NCBI RefSeq assembly: GCF_040358255.1
Contig: NZ_CP132938.1
Location: 3,472,001-3,536,000 of the forward strand
Source: Tunturibacter gelidoferens
GTDB lineage: Bacteria; Acidobacteriota; Terriglobia; Terriglobales; Acidobacteriaceae
DNA: 64,000 bases
Reading direction: 5' to 3'
The translations under genes and the position numbers were made by a program. The notes below the pieces were generated by a model. That model was not told the DNA's origin. It searched no databases and saw only the letters and a program-made list of their open reading frames with translations. This document shows positions 34,101 to 42,220 of this stretch, one piece after another. Each line of letters starts with the position of its first letter. The first letter of the stretch is position 1.

Positions 34101-34200
34101 TGACGCCGCTGACGACGGTGAGGGCGTTGTGCGGAATGTCGACGTCGATGCCCTTGAGGTTGTGGGTTCGTGCGCCGCGGATTGTGATCTGGTCATTCAT
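31132..34200 (-). CDS. uvrA: Excinuclease ABC subunit A
   Basis: Damage-recognition ATPase of nucleotide excision repair. 1022 residues, somewhat longer than usual. Two ABC ATPase modules: Walker A GVSGSGKSSLAFDT (N-terminal) and GVSGSGKSTIVHQVL (C-terminal), signatures LSGGEAQRIQLA and LSGGEAQRVKLASHL. Zinc sites are CTTCH..CPRC and CDVC..CEEC. Extra residues in the signature I domain include a Lys-rich segment (near residues 170-195) and a repeat-derived insert at about residues 285-302 just before the first zinc motif. It lies 25 nt downstream of lspA and is probably the last gene of the ileS-lspA-uvrA operon. Confidence 0.97.
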   Translation of the reverse strand: MNDQITIRGARTHNLKGIDVDIPHNALTVVSGVSGSGKSSLAFDTVYAEGQRRYVESLSAYARQFLERIEKPDVDHMDGLAPAIAIKQKNQTRNPRSTVATATEIYDYLRLLYARCGTVTCLHCGGIVKHDTVDEIVTTLFALPEGTRTYVLFPIVRAEVKLEPMQIATPEPEAEVPKSKKTATKKSSKNTKSAAPETLTLTDSLKERLTELRRRGYNRLYQSGKIVEFSTPESLLELDFTQPIFALIDRLSISPDSRARIVDAIETGYRESGEVQFHTVPSPEAVISTEPRAESRGSGETPAFSLSTSPNLRFSAAFECTTCHRAYREPEPRLFSFNNPYGACPRCQGFGNTIDFDPNLIIPDKSKTLDEGAIAPWTTTKYRPHHGEMKRAAKAAGIPTDVPWYDLTPAQQAFIEDGNSTFPGIRGFFAALERKKYKLHVRVFLSKYRGYALCPDCRGQRLRAEARAVLIAPQNGPAQNICETSALTITGAQQFFDNLQLTPAQLEVAGKILEEVRQRVHFLHQVGLDYLTLDRLSSTLSGGEAQRIQLATSLGSRLVGALYVLDEPSIGLHTRDTAKLISIMKDLRDLGNTILVVEHDPDVIRAADHLLDLGPGAGELGGHLLAAGTVAEVTADPNSITGKYLSGRLTIPIPKHRREPGREHLKLTGARIHNLRGVDIDIPLGLLCCVTGVSGSGKSTIVHQVLYRALMQALGQTEGADPAHLYRELSGTQHLNDVILVDQSPIGRTPRSNPVTYIKAFDDIRGLFSAQPDAKRKGFGPGHFSFNVPGGRCDVCEGDGTVTVEMQFLADIELPCEECNGTRYKSSILDIRYKGKNIHDVLNMTVKEALVYFAGHPKIVDKLYVLDEVGLGYVRLGQSATTLSGGEAQRVKLASHLATARSITNRSVNDTAAKARSRTLYILDEPTTGLHFDDVAKLLAAFRKLIEGGGSLLVIEHNLDVIKSADWVIDMGPEGGSGGGQIVAVGTPEEIAANPASHTGHWLARVLNLAAPKAEPELQTTA
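33293..33347 (+). repeat. R3 repeat copy inside uvrA
   Basis: The plus strand reads GCGGGGGTCTCTCCACTCCC, then a central inverted repeat (CCCCTCGACT...GCTCGGGG), and ends GGTTCGGTCGAGATGACGG, matching the intergenic R3 copies at both ends. On the coding strand it stays open and adds residues such as AVISTEPRAESRGSGETPAF to UvrA. Confidence 0.85.
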
Positions 34201-34225
34201 GGAGAGGGTTTTCAGTTTGCAGGTC

Positions 34226-34771
34226 TCAGTTGTCTGATGGTTGTGGGCGGAAGATTTCGATGAGGAGAAGACATGCGCCGATGACGATGCAGCTGTCGGC
34301 TACGTTGAAGTCGGGCCAGTGATAACTGCCGATGTGGACTTCGAGGAAGTCGACGACGTAGCTGTAACGGATGCGATCGTAGAGGTTGCCGACAGCTCCG
34401 CCGAGGATGAGTGCGAGGGCGACGGAGCTGAGCGTGAGGATGCGTCCCGCTCGCCAGAGCATTCCGATGAGGACGATGGCGGCGATGACGGAGAATGCGA
34501 TGAGGATGTTGCGGACGGTGGAGGGGGAGGCGGATTCGGCAAACATACTGAAGGCCGCGCCCGTATTGTGGACGTCGGTGATGCGGAAGATGCCCGGGAT
34601 GACGGTGTGGGCCTGACCGTCGGGGAGTTGATGGACGACGATGCGCTTGGTGATGCGGTCGAGGAGGACGACCGCAGCGGCGATGAGGAGCGTGAGGCCG
34701 CGCTGATCGCGTCGGCTCGTCTCGATGGCCGGGGTTGTTGTTTCGTAGGTCGTCTTGTTCGTTGAGGACAT
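34226..34771 (-). CDS. lspA: Signal peptidase II (lipoprotein signal peptidase)
   Basis: An aspartyl membrane protease that cuts the signal peptide from diacylated prolipoproteins. 181 residues from the ATG at 34771, whose A overlaps the ileS stop (TGATG); the frame is open upstream inside ileS but that part is not lspA-like. Four hydrophobic spans. Motifs: VLLDRITKRIVV, DVHNTGAAFSMF, GGAVGNLYDRIRYSYVVDFL (first catalytic Asp) and WPDFNVADSCIVIGA (second catalytic Asp). The first 25 residues are a polar extension. It is coupled to ileS, the usual lspA neighbour. Confidence 0.95.
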   Translation of the reverse strand: MSSTNKTTYETTTPAIETSRRDQRGLTLLIAAAVVLLDRITKRIVVHQLPDGQAHTVIPGIFRITDVHNTGAAFSMFAESASPSTVRNILIAFSVIAAIVLIGMLWRAGRILTLSSVALALILGGAVGNLYDRIRYSYVVDFLEVHIGSYHWPDFNVADSCIVIGACLLLIEIFRPQPSDN

Positions 34772-37700
34772 CAGGCTTGCTGCTCCGTGGCGTTGCTTGG
34801 CGATGCTTCGTAGGGCTGGTAGTGGATGGCTTCGAGGGCTTCGGCGCAGCGAAGGCAGACGGTCGGGTAGTTGGGTTGATGGCCCACATCTTCGGTGAAG
34901 CGCCAGCAGCGTTCGCACTTCGAGCCTGCGGCTGGTTTGGCCTGAACGTAGAAGGCTCCTTTTTCTACGTTGCCTTCGGTGACGATGGCGTTCGAGATTT
35001 GGACCTGCGCTACGCCGAAGAGCTCGGGGAGGATGGATTTGTACTGCTCGAAGACTGGGTTGGGCCGCTCGGCGACGCTGTTGAGCCAGCCGAGGACGAT
35101 CTGGGTCTCGGAGGGTTTGTTGCTGATGGTCTTCGCGGTGCGTTCCTCTTCGAGGACCTTGAGGACTTCGTCGCGGAGGGTGAGGAGATGGTCGAAGTCT
35201 TCTTCTAGTTTGCGGGTGCTGCCAGGGATGATCTCAGACATCGCGGGGAAGAGGGCGAGATGAACACTGGACTCGCGGTTTTCTACTTTGGGCAACAATG
35301 CCCAGACCTCGTCTGCGGTGAAGCTGAGGATGGGTGCGATGAGGCGGGTGAGAGTCTCGGCGATGCGCCAGAGAGCGGTTTGTGCGCTGCGGCGTCCGGG
35401 GTGGTTGGGCGCGAAGGTGTAGAGGCGGTCCTTGAGGACGTCGAGGTAGAGCGCGCTGAGGTCGGTGTTCACGTACTCATTGAGTGCGTGATAAGCGCGA
35501 TGGAACTCGAAGCTGTCGTAGGCGGCGCGGATCTTGGCGTCGAGCTCGGCGGTGCGGGCGAGGATGTATTGGTCGAGCGGTTGAAGGTTGGCAAAGGCGA
35601 TGGCGTCGGTCGCCGGGTTGAAGTCGTGGATGTTGCCGAGGAGGAAGCGCAGGGTGTTGCGCAGCTTGCGGTAGTTGTCGCTGACGCGCTGCATGAGGTT
35701 TTCGCTGGCGGCTACGTCTTCGCGGAAGTCGACGGAGGCTACCCAGAGGCGGATGACTTCCGCGCCGAGACGCTTGGCGATGTCGACGGGATCGACGCCG
35801 TTGCCGAGGGATTTGGAGAAGGCGCGGCCTTGTTCGTCGAGGGTCCAGCCGGAGGTTGCAACCATCTTGTAGGGGGCGTGATTGCGGACGGCGACCGAGG
35901 TGAGCAGGGAAGAGTGGAACCAGCCGCGGTGCTGGTCGCCGCCTTCGGTGTAGAGGTCGGCGGGGGAGTGGAGCTCGGGTTCGAGGTCGAGGACGGCGTG
36001 CCAGCTGGAGCCGGATTCAAACCAGACGTCGAGGATATCCATCTCTTTGCGGAACGCCTGGTGGTGGCAGCTTGCGCAGGCGGTTCCGGCAGGGAGGAGG
36101 CTGGCGGCCTCGTGAGCGTACCAGGCGTCGGCACCATCTTTTTTGAAGAGGTCGACGATGCTTTTGTTGACGGAGGGTTCGTTGAGCGGCTCGCCGCACT
36201 TGTCGCACAGGAAGACGGCGATGGGAACGCCCCAGATGCGCTGGCGAGAGATGCACCAGTCGGGTCGAGTGGCGATCATGTTGGAGATTCGCTCTTCGCC
36301 CCAGGCGGGATCCCAGACGACGTGCTTGATCTCGTCGAGGGCGCGCTGGCGGAAGGTAGTGAGGGTGCCTTCGTCGGTGATCATTGGCGTTTCCATGCCG
36401 ATGAACCACTGCTCGGTGGCTCGGACGATGACTGGGTTGTGGCAGCGCCAACAGTGCGGGTAGGAGTGCTCGAAGCTGGTGTCGCTAAGGAGGGCGCCTT
36501 TTTCTTTGAGGAGTTCGATGATGACGGGATTGGATTTGAAGACGGTGAGGTCTTCGTAGGGTTGGGCAACTTCGCCTCCGCCGTTTGTGCCGGTGTGACG
36601 CTGTCTTCCGGCGTTGTCGACGTAGTGGATCTCGGGGAGGTGGTAGCGCTGGCCGGTGTAGAAGTCGTCTACGCCGTGGGAGGGTGAGGTGTGAACGGCT
36701 CCGGTGCCTTGCTCGGCAGTTACGTAGTCGGCGGTGACGCCGAGGATGCTGCGATCGAGGAATGGGTGTTGGAAGGTGGCGTGCTCGAGATGGTTGCCGG
36801 TGAAGACGGCGACGATGTCGGCCTGCGACGCTGGCTCGGCGGGGTTCTTCGCGCTCATCAGACGGCAGTGGGTGATGACCGAGGACATGAGCGCCTGGGC
36901 GATGATGTACGTGCCGCCATCGCATGCGAGAGCGACGTATTCGAGATGCGGGTTGAAGGCTACGGCTTGCGAAGCGGGAAGGGTCCAGGGTGTGGTGGTC
37001 CAGATGATCGTGTAGAGATCTTTTATTCCAACGAGCGACGGGGCGATGACAGCTGGGTCGCTGGTGAGGGCGTAGCGGACGTAGACGCTGGGCGAGGTGT
37101 GCTGGTCGTATTCGACCTCGGCTTCTGCGAGCGCGGTGCGGTCGTGGATGCACCAGTAGACGGGTTTGAGACCTTTGTAGACGAATTTCTTCTCGAAGAA
37201 GTCGTAGAAGGTTTCGACGATGCTGGCTTCGTAGCCGAACGACATGGTGAGGTAGGGATCGTTCCAGCGGCCGAAGACGCCGATGCGCTCGAACTGACTG
37301 CGCTGAAGGTCTACGTACTTTTGTGCGTACTCGCGGCAGGCGCGGCGGACGGCGATCGGATCCATCTCGAGTTTTTTGCGGCCTAGCTGCTCGTCGACTT
37401 TGATTTCGATGGGGAGGCCGTGGCAGTCCCAGCCGGGGACGTAGGGGGCATCGAAGCCGGCCATGGTCTTGGTTTTGACGACGAAGTCCTTGATGCACTT
37501 GTTGAGCGCGTGACCGAGGTGAATGGCTCCGTTGGCGTAGGGAGGACCGTCGTGGAGGATGTACTTGGGCTGGCCGGCGCGCGCGGCACGTATCTGCGCG
37601 TATAAGTCACTTTGCTGCCACGCCTGAAGGCGCGCGGGCTCGTTCTGGGGCAGATTGGCCTTCATCGGGAAGGTCGTCTGGGGCAGATTTAAGGTGGACT

Positions 37701-37809
37701 TCAGCGCTTTGGATGCTGGATCTGACGCGCTGTCTCTCCCGCCAGTGGGCTGGTTCAAAGTGGACTTCAGCGCTTTGAGCTCGGGTTTTGCCTGGGTTGC
37801 TTCCGACAT
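34771..37809 (-). CDS. ileS: Isoleucyl-tRNA synthetase
   Basis: Class I aminoacyl-tRNA synthetase, 1012 residues. Signature HIGH variant GAIHLGHALN, KMSKS variant GRAFSKSLGNGVDP, a CP1 editing domain (TTPWTLPASQAVAFNP, TAEQGTGAVHTSPSHG), and a C-terminal zinc finger CERCWRF..CLRC. An N-terminal extension of about 50 residues precedes the usual start (FPMKANLPQNEPARLQAWQQ). It contains the segment KALKSTLN twice, encoded by an 18-bp DNA repeat. It is the first gene of the ileS-lspA-uvrA operon and overlaps lspA by one base. Confidence 0.96.
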   Translation of the reverse strand: MSEATQAKPELKALKSTLNQPTGGRDSASDPASKALKSTLNLPQTTFPMKANLPQNEPARLQAWQQSDLYAQIRAARAGQPKYILHDGPPYANGAIHLGHALNKCIKDFVVKTKTMAGFDAPYVPGWDCHGLPIEIKVDEQLGRKKLEMDPIAVRRACREYAQKYVDLQRSQFERIGVFGRWNDPYLTMSFGYEASIVETFYDFFEKKFVYKGLKPVYWCIHDRTALAEAEVEYDQHTSPSVYVRYALTSDPAVIAPSLVGIKDLYTIIWTTTPWTLPASQAVAFNPHLEYVALACDGGTYIIAQALMSSVITHCRLMSAKNPAEPASQADIVAVFTGNHLEHATFQHPFLDRSILGVTADYVTAEQGTGAVHTSPSHGVDDFYTGQRYHLPEIHYVDNAGRQRHTGTNGGGEVAQPYEDLTVFKSNPVIIELLKEKGALLSDTSFEHSYPHCWRCHNPVIVRATEQWFIGMETPMITDEGTLTTFRQRALDEIKHVVWDPAWGEERISNMIATRPDWCISRQRIWGVPIAVFLCDKCGEPLNEPSVNKSIVDLFKKDGADAWYAHEAASLLPAGTACASCHHQAFRKEMDILDVWFESGSSWHAVLDLEPELHSPADLYTEGGDQHRGWFHSSLLTSVAVRNHAPYKMVATSGWTLDEQGRAFSKSLGNGVDPVDIAKRLGAEVIRLWVASVDFREDVAASENLMQRVSDNYRKLRNTLRFLLGNIHDFNPATDAIAFANLQPLDQYILARTAELDAKIRAAYDSFEFHRAYHALNEYVNTDLSALYLDVLKDRLYTFAPNHPGRRSAQTALWRIAETLTRLIAPILSFTADEVWALLPKVENRESSVHLALFPAMSEIIPGSTRKLEEDFDHLLTLRDEVLKVLEEERTAKTISNKPSETQIVLGWLNSVAERPNPVFEQYKSILPELFGVAQVQISNAIVTEGNVEKGAFYVQAKPAAGSKCERCWRFTEDVGHQPNYPTVCLRCAEALEAIHYQPYEASPSNATEQQA
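37694..37777 (+). repeat. 18-bp direct repeat in the ileS N-terminal extension
   Basis: GTGGACTTCAGCGCTTTG occurs identically at 37694-37711 and 37760-37777, 66 bp apart (22 codons). It encodes KALKST on the minus strand in both copies, so the ileS extension grew by an in-frame duplication. Confidence 0.85.
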
Positions 37810-38111
37810 TCGGTCCTCTTGGTTGCTGATAACAAAGTTGCGGTTTGTGGCAAACCTCTATTGTAGACGGCGAGGAGGGGTGGTACATAGGATGCCAAGG
37901 AGACATTCGCATGGTGACGTGCGTCCAAGGGAATAAGCGCCGGTTGGTGAATGTTTGTAGAATGTTTTAATGACCAGGCGATATTAGCCAGAGCCGGGAA
38001 GAGAACCGACCTGGCATCTGGCACGTATGAAAAGAAGCAGGTTGAGGCGGGCGAGATTTTTGGAAGTGGTGTGCGGAGGCTGCGGCTTACTGCACCGAGG
38101 CGAAGCAGCTT
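37810..38111. other. 302-bp intergenic region, nothing recognised
   Basis: Separates divergent ileS and tonB. It must carry both promoters, but no clear -35/-10 pair, riboswitch or T-box feature was identified by eye. A T-box would be of interest upstream of ileS, but no T-box consensus (AGGGTGGNACCGCG) was seen. Confidence 0.4.
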
Positions 38112-39191
38112 ATGGCGAATAGTTTATTGACACCACCACCGCAGATAGATCCGGAAAAAAAAGGCCCGACACTGCGTCCGGCAAATGCCCCGAATTTGAA
38201 CGAAGAGACCGACGGGTCTATGTGGTCCTCGTTTTTCGCGAACCTGCGGGATGCTTTCAGCAGGTCGGACGAAACGCCGTTGCACCTTGATTCGAGGCCG
38301 GCCGAGAACGATCTGATTATCGAGGAAGAGGGCGTCTTTGCCTCTCTCTGGAACAGCGTGCGGGATGTGTTTTTCCCGGTAAAGCTTCCGCCGCTGGTTC
38401 TGGAATCGAAGCCGATCGCTGTTGTCGATCGGATGAAGACGAAGCAGAATCCTATTGCGATTACGTCTGCTGTCGTGATCTACGGGCTGATCATTCTGCT
38501 GATCGCGTTTCTGCTGGCGAAGAAGGTTCAGTTTGCCGCTCCTGTGAGGACGCTGCAGGTGACTGAGCTTTCGGTTCCGCCGCAGGCTCCGCCCAGGGCT
38601 CAGGCGATGGGTGGAGGCGGCGGACAGCGTGGGCCTACCCCGGTGACGAAGGGAACCCCGCCGAAGGCTGCGGATACGCAGATTGTGCCGCCGAGCAAGC
38701 CTCCGCTGGTGGAGCCGAAGATCAAGATTGACCCGACGGTGGAGATGCAGAAAGACATCAAGATGGCGACCAGCATTCCTCAGATCGGTGTGGCGAACTC
38801 GCCGCTGGTGGGGATGTCGATGGGAAATGGGAGTGGCACGGGACTCGGGTCGGGCAATGGCTCGGGGATTGGGCCGGGGTCAGGCGGCAACACCGGTGGT
38901 GGACCGAGGCGGATTGGCGGCGGTGTTTCGGCTCCGGTGCTGATCTTCTCGGTTGAGCCGGAGTTCTCTGAAGAGGCTCGGAAGGCTAAGGTTGCCGGGA
39001 ATGTTCTGGTCAACCTGTGGGTCGATACGAATGGAAATCCCAGCCACGTCCACGTGATTCGCGGTGTCGGTATGGGTCTGGATGAGAAGGCGATGGAAGC
39101 GGTGAGACAGTACAAGTTCAAGCCGGCGATGGAGAACGGTAGGCCTGTTCTGGTTGAGCTGAACGTTGAGGTTAATTTCCAGATCTTCTAA
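38112..39191 (+). CDS. TonB-family energy transducer
   Basis: 359 residues. The N-terminal 110 residues are cytoplasmic and acidic. One membrane span (AITSAVVIYGLIILLIAFLLA) is followed by a Pro/Gly-rich periplasmic linker and Gly/Ser low complexity (GNGSGTGLGSGNGSG). The C-terminal TonB fold has APVLIFSVEPEFSEEARKAK, VAGNVLVNLWVDTNG, VIRGVGMGLDEKAMEAVRQY and KFKPAMENGRPVLVELNVEV. It passes proton-motive force to TonB-dependent outer-membrane receptors. The long cytoplasmic N-terminus is unusual for classic TonB but common in Acidobacteriota. No exbBD here. A strong terminator follows. Confidence 0.92.
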   Translation: MANSLLTPPPQIDPEKKGPTLRPANAPNLNEETDGSMWSSFFANLRDAFSRSDETPLHLDSRPAENDLIIEEEGVFASLWNSVRDVFFPVKLPPLVLESKPIAVVDRMKTKQNPIAITSAVVIYGLIILLIAFLLAKKVQFAAPVRTLQVTELSVPPQAPPRAQAMGGGGGQRGPTPVTKGTPPKAADTQIVPPSKPPLVEPKIKIDPTVEMQKDIKMATSIPQIGVANSPLVGMSMGNGSGTGLGSGNGSGIGPGSGGNTGGGPRRIGGGVSAPVLIFSVEPEFSEEARKAKVAGNVLVNLWVDTNGNPSHVHVIRGVGMGLDEKAMEAVRQYKFKPAMENGRPVLVELNVEVNFQIF

Positions 39192-39210
39192 CGATGGTTC
39201 TTTCAAAAGG

Positions 39211-39242
39211 AGAGGCCCGCTGTTCGCGGGCCTCTTTGTTTG
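39211..39242 (+). terminator. Rho-independent terminator of the tonB gene
   Basis: A perfect 10-bp stem AGAGGCCCGC/GCGGGCCTCT (39211-39220 and 39226-39235), loop TGTTC, followed by TTTGTTT. It lies 20 nt after the stop. Confidence 0.92.
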
Positions 39243-39258
39243 GAGAGTGATGGTTTGG

Positions 39259-40965
39259 TTATGCGTGTTGGAAGGTGGCGTGACGCTCGGGGGAGTTTCC
39301 GACGCGAACCAACCTTGAGTCGGGGGCTGTGCTGAGGCTGAAGCGCTCGACCTGCTGCTCGAGCGTGACGGCGGTGGTGCGGAGTGATTCGATTCCGGCT
39401 GCGGTGGTGGCCATCTCGGTGAGATTTTCGTGGCTCAGGGAGTGGATGGAGTGCAGGCTGGCGCTGGACTGGTCCGCTGCGGCGGTCTGCTGGGAGGCGG
39501 CTATTGCGATCTGGGCGATCATGCGATCGACACGCTCGGCCATGCCGATGATGCGCTCGAGGGCTTCGCCTGCCTGGTTGGTGGTGATGACACCCTGCTG
39601 AACCGTGCCGGTGCCGCTCTCCATGCTGGCGATGGCGGTGAGGGTGCGGTCCTGAATGCCTTGAATCATGCTGGCGATCTCGCCGGTGGCCTGCGCGGTG
39701 GATTCGGCGAGACGGCGGACCTCTCCGGCGACTACAGCGAAGCCGCGGCCCTGGTCGCCTGCACGCGCGGCCTCGATGGCGGCGTTGAGGGCGAGGAGGT
39801 TGGTCTTGCGGGCGATCTCATCGATGACGGTGACGATCTGCGAGATGCGGCGCGAGTCGTCGCCGAGGAGGCCGACGGTTGCGGAGGTGTCGCTGACGGC
39901 GGTGGCGATGGAGTGCATGCTGCCGAGGACCTGCTTGACGATGGTGCCGCCTTCGCGGGCGGTCTCGGCGGCGCTGCGGGCGGTTTCGGCGGCGGACTGC
40001 GTGTGGCGGGAGACCTCGGCGATGGAGGCGGACATCTCCTGCATCGCAGTGGCGGCCTGCTGGGTTTGCTGACTCTGCTGGTCCATGCGGCGATGGATCT
40101 GGTCGCTGGCCGAGCCCATGGTGGCGGCGCTGCCGGTGATGGTGGAGACGGTCTGAGCGAGGGTGCCGATGATGCCGGCTAGATTGGACTGCATCTTCTG
40201 GACGGCGTTGGCGAGGGCGCCGGTCTGGTCGGTGGTGTCCAGGACCAGAGGCTGTCCGCTGAGGTCGCCGGCGGCGATGGCATCGGCACGGTGCATGACC
40301 ATGTTCAGGGCGTAGGTGATCTTGCGAGCCAGATAGACAGATACCGAGATGCCGATGAGAGAGGCGATGATGGTGCCGAGCCAGAGGATGATGAGGGTGA
40401 AGTGATTGGCTTCGCGGAGGTGCGCCTGCTCCTCGTTGGCGAGGCGGGTTTGCGACTGGGCGATCTCGGTGATGTTGGAGAAGAGGGTGTTTTCGAGTGG
40501 CAGAATCTGGTTCTGCAGGGTGTCGTAGGCTGCGGCCGAGCCCTGTGGGGTCTTCGATTCGTTCAGGGTTTCGACCTTCTCTTCGAGGGTCTTGAGTGCT
40601 GCGAGGTCGGTGTCGAGGGCTATGAGCCGCGGGGCATCGGAGCCCAGGTCGAAGTGCGAGGTCTGCTGGTGGAGTTGGGCCAGCGAGGCCTCGGCCTGCT
40701 CGAACTCTTTGCGCCGGGCGTTGCGGTAGGTAGCCGAAGCGTTCGCGTCGATGCCGAAGAGCATGTAGGACTCAAGCAGACGAACGGTGTCTGTGAAGTG
40801 GGAGCGGATGTCGCGACTGGACATGATGACGGGGATGCGGTTCTCCGTGACCATGTTCGAGAGAGCGTTGGCCTCGTCGATGTAACGGTGAGCGATACAT
40901 GCGCTGAGAACGGTCGTGGCGACGATAGCGCCAGTCATCAGGAACATCTTCGACTGCAGTTGCAT
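39259..40965 (-). CDS. Methyl-accepting chemotaxis protein
   Basis: 568 residues. First membrane span [19 protein letters not shown], a periplasmic four-helix sensor (residues 30-185) rich in Leu/Glu heptads, second span [24 protein letters not shown] domain, then a long cytoplasmic coiled coil. The hairpin tip is [44 protein letters not shown], matching the CheA/CheW contact site. The usual Gln is Arg-Lys (IARKTN) and the usual Asp before EVR is Gly. No CheB/R pentapeptide (NWETF) is seen at the C-terminus. The ligand is unknown. It stands alone without che genes. Confidence 0.95.
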   Translation of the reverse strand: MQLQSKMFLMTGAIVATTVLSACIAHRYIDEANALSNMVTENRIPVIMSSRDIRSHFTDTVRLLESYMLFGIDANASATYRNARRKEFEQAEASLAQLHQQTSHFDLGSDAPRLIALDTDLAALKTLEEKVETLNESKTPQGSAAAYDTLQNQILPLENTLFSNITEIAQSQTRLANEEQAHLREANHFTLIILWLGTIIASLIGISVSVYLARKITYALNMVMHRADAIAAGDLSGQPLVLDTTDQTGALANAVQKMQSNLAGIIGTLAQTVSTITGSAATMGSASDQIHRRMDQQSQQTQQAATAMQEMSASIAEVSRHTQSAAETARSAAETAREGGTIVKQVLGSMHSIATAVSDTSATVGLLGDDSRRISQIVTVIDEIARKTNLLALNAAIEAARAGDQGRGFAVVAGEVRRLAESTAQATGEIASMIQGIQDRTLTAIASMESGTGTVQQGVITTNQAGEALERIIGMAERVDRMIAQIAIAASQQTAAADQSSASLHSIHSLSHENLTEMATTAAGIESLRTTAVTLEQQVERFSLSTAPDSRLVRVGNSPERHATFQHA

Positions 40966-41067
40966 GAGGACCTCGGAGCAAAGTTGAAGGGAGGATTATT
41001 TTCAGGGTTAAGTGTCACCGCCAGGATTAATCCCGACGGTGGTTTCGGTCGCGATGAAGTTTTTGGT

Positions 41068-41403
41068 CTACTGTCCGTCGATGTTGAAGTTCACTTCAAT
41101 CTCCGATTCGGAGGCCTCCGGGTTCGGAGCAAAGCGCCAGTGCGTTACGGCGTCTTGTGCGGCGGGAGCGAGGAGAGCGTGGCCTGACTCTACCTTGGTG
41201 CCTGAAACAGTGCCGTCAGCTTTGATGGAGACGAGAAGGATGACCTTGCCGCCGACGTGCATACGGCGCGCCAGTTCCGGGTAGGCCGGGGATGTGCGGG
41301 AGACGATTGCGCGGTGAACATCGCCTGCGAAGGCAGTGCCAACGCAGAGGGCAACGCTTCCGGCAAGAAGAAGGGGGCGCGAATAGCGAAGTGGGATTGC
41401 CAA
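41068..41403 (-). CDS. Exported TonB C-terminal domain protein, 111 aa
   Basis: Signal peptide (MAIPLRYSRPLLLAGSVALCVGTAFA) followed directly by a TonB-C fold: SPAYPELARRMHVGGKVILL, SIKADGTVSGTKVESGHALL, and DAVTHWRFAPNPEASESEIEV. It has no proline-rich linker or membrane anchor, so it cannot span the periplasm like real TonB. It may be a free periplasmic TonB-like domain that binds a receptor or peptidoglycan. It lies between the MCP and the CYTH gene on the same strand, but with gaps of 102 and 160 bp. Confidence 0.85.
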   Translation of the reverse strand: MAIPLRYSRPLLLAGSVALCVGTAFAGDVHRAIVSRTSPAYPELARRMHVGGKVILLVSIKADGTVSGTKVESGHALLAPAAQDAVTHWRFAPNPEASESEIEVNFNIDGQ

Positions 41404-41563
41404 GGAAAACCTCCGGGTACAGAGGTTGTATCGGCGGAGACGGGAGAGGCTTTAGCAATTTCCCTGTTGCTGTGGGGCGGAGGATTTACCGCAGTGCCGT
41501 TTTCCTTGATAGAAAACGGCCATGAATGCATTGGCTCACCTGTACACCCACATGGAAATGGCT

Positions 41564-42181
41564 TTAGCGGAGGGAGAGTACGGGAGAGGTGATTTCGGCG
41601 AAGGTGAGGTGTTCGGCGGGGCTGGCGGTGCGCTGTTTCCAGTCGAGGAAGAGCTTGCCGTAGCTGTCGGTGAGGCAGGTGGCCGGGTCTATGTTGAGTG
41701 CGGCGAGGGTCTGGTCGATCCACGCGGTGGGGCCCTCGAGTTCGGCGTAGGTGCCGATGGGGGTCTCGTCGATGACGAGATGGGCAAGAGTGTTGGGGTC
41801 GAGGCCTGCGGAGTGCGACCACTCGGTGCGGTACTTTTCGTAGATGAAGGCTGGAAGGTAGCCCATCTGCTTGAAGATTTCGGCCATGGCCTCGCATTCG
41901 GCCACGATGGTTTCGGTCTCGACGCGAATCTTGTAGCGGGTGGTGTCGACGGGGTCCTGCTGGTCGGGGAGACGCTTGTGAGTGACGGTGCAGAGAGTGC
42001 CGTACTTGCGGAGGCGGAGGATCTGTTTGCGGGCGCGAAGGTCGCGGTTGGGAGTGTCGTAGAGGGTGTTGTGCTCGAAGGTGCGTGGGGTGACGAGATG
42101 AAAGCCAAGTTGGGAGAGGCGGGTCTGGAGAGCTTCTGGATCAGGGACGGGAAACTTTAGTTCGATCTCAGAGTTCTGCAT
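41564..42181 (-). CDS. CYTH-domain protein, class IV adenylate cyclase-like
   Basis: 205 residues of the CYTH/triphosphate tunnel fold. The opening NSEIELKFPVPDPEALQTRL contains the ExExK motif (EIELK). Beta-strand tunnel residues alternate Arg/Lys/Glu: QILRLRKYGTLCTVTHKR, RYKIRVETETIVAE, YEKYRTEWS, LVIDETPIGTYAELEG. Homologues include CyaB adenylate cyclases and thiamine-triphosphatases; sequence alone does not separate them. It lies 39 nt downstream of tsaC and is probably the last gene of the holB operon. Confidence 0.9.
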   Translation of the reverse strand: MQNSEIELKFPVPDPEALQTRLSQLGFHLVTPRTFEHNTLYDTPNRDLRARKQILRLRKYGTLCTVTHKRLPDQQDPVDTTRYKIRVETETIVAECEAMAEIFKQMGYLPAFIYEKYRTEWSHSAGLDPNTLAHLVIDETPIGTYAELEGPTAWIDQTLAALNIDPATCLTDSYGKLFLDWKQRTASPAEHLTFAEITSPVLSLR

Positions 42182-42220
42182 GGATGAAGTATACGGCTGA
42201 CGCGGTGCAAAACGAGGACT

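Noticed and set aside
37810-38111. T-box riboswitch upstream of ileS
   Set aside because: No T-box consensus or terminator-antiterminator structure was seen.
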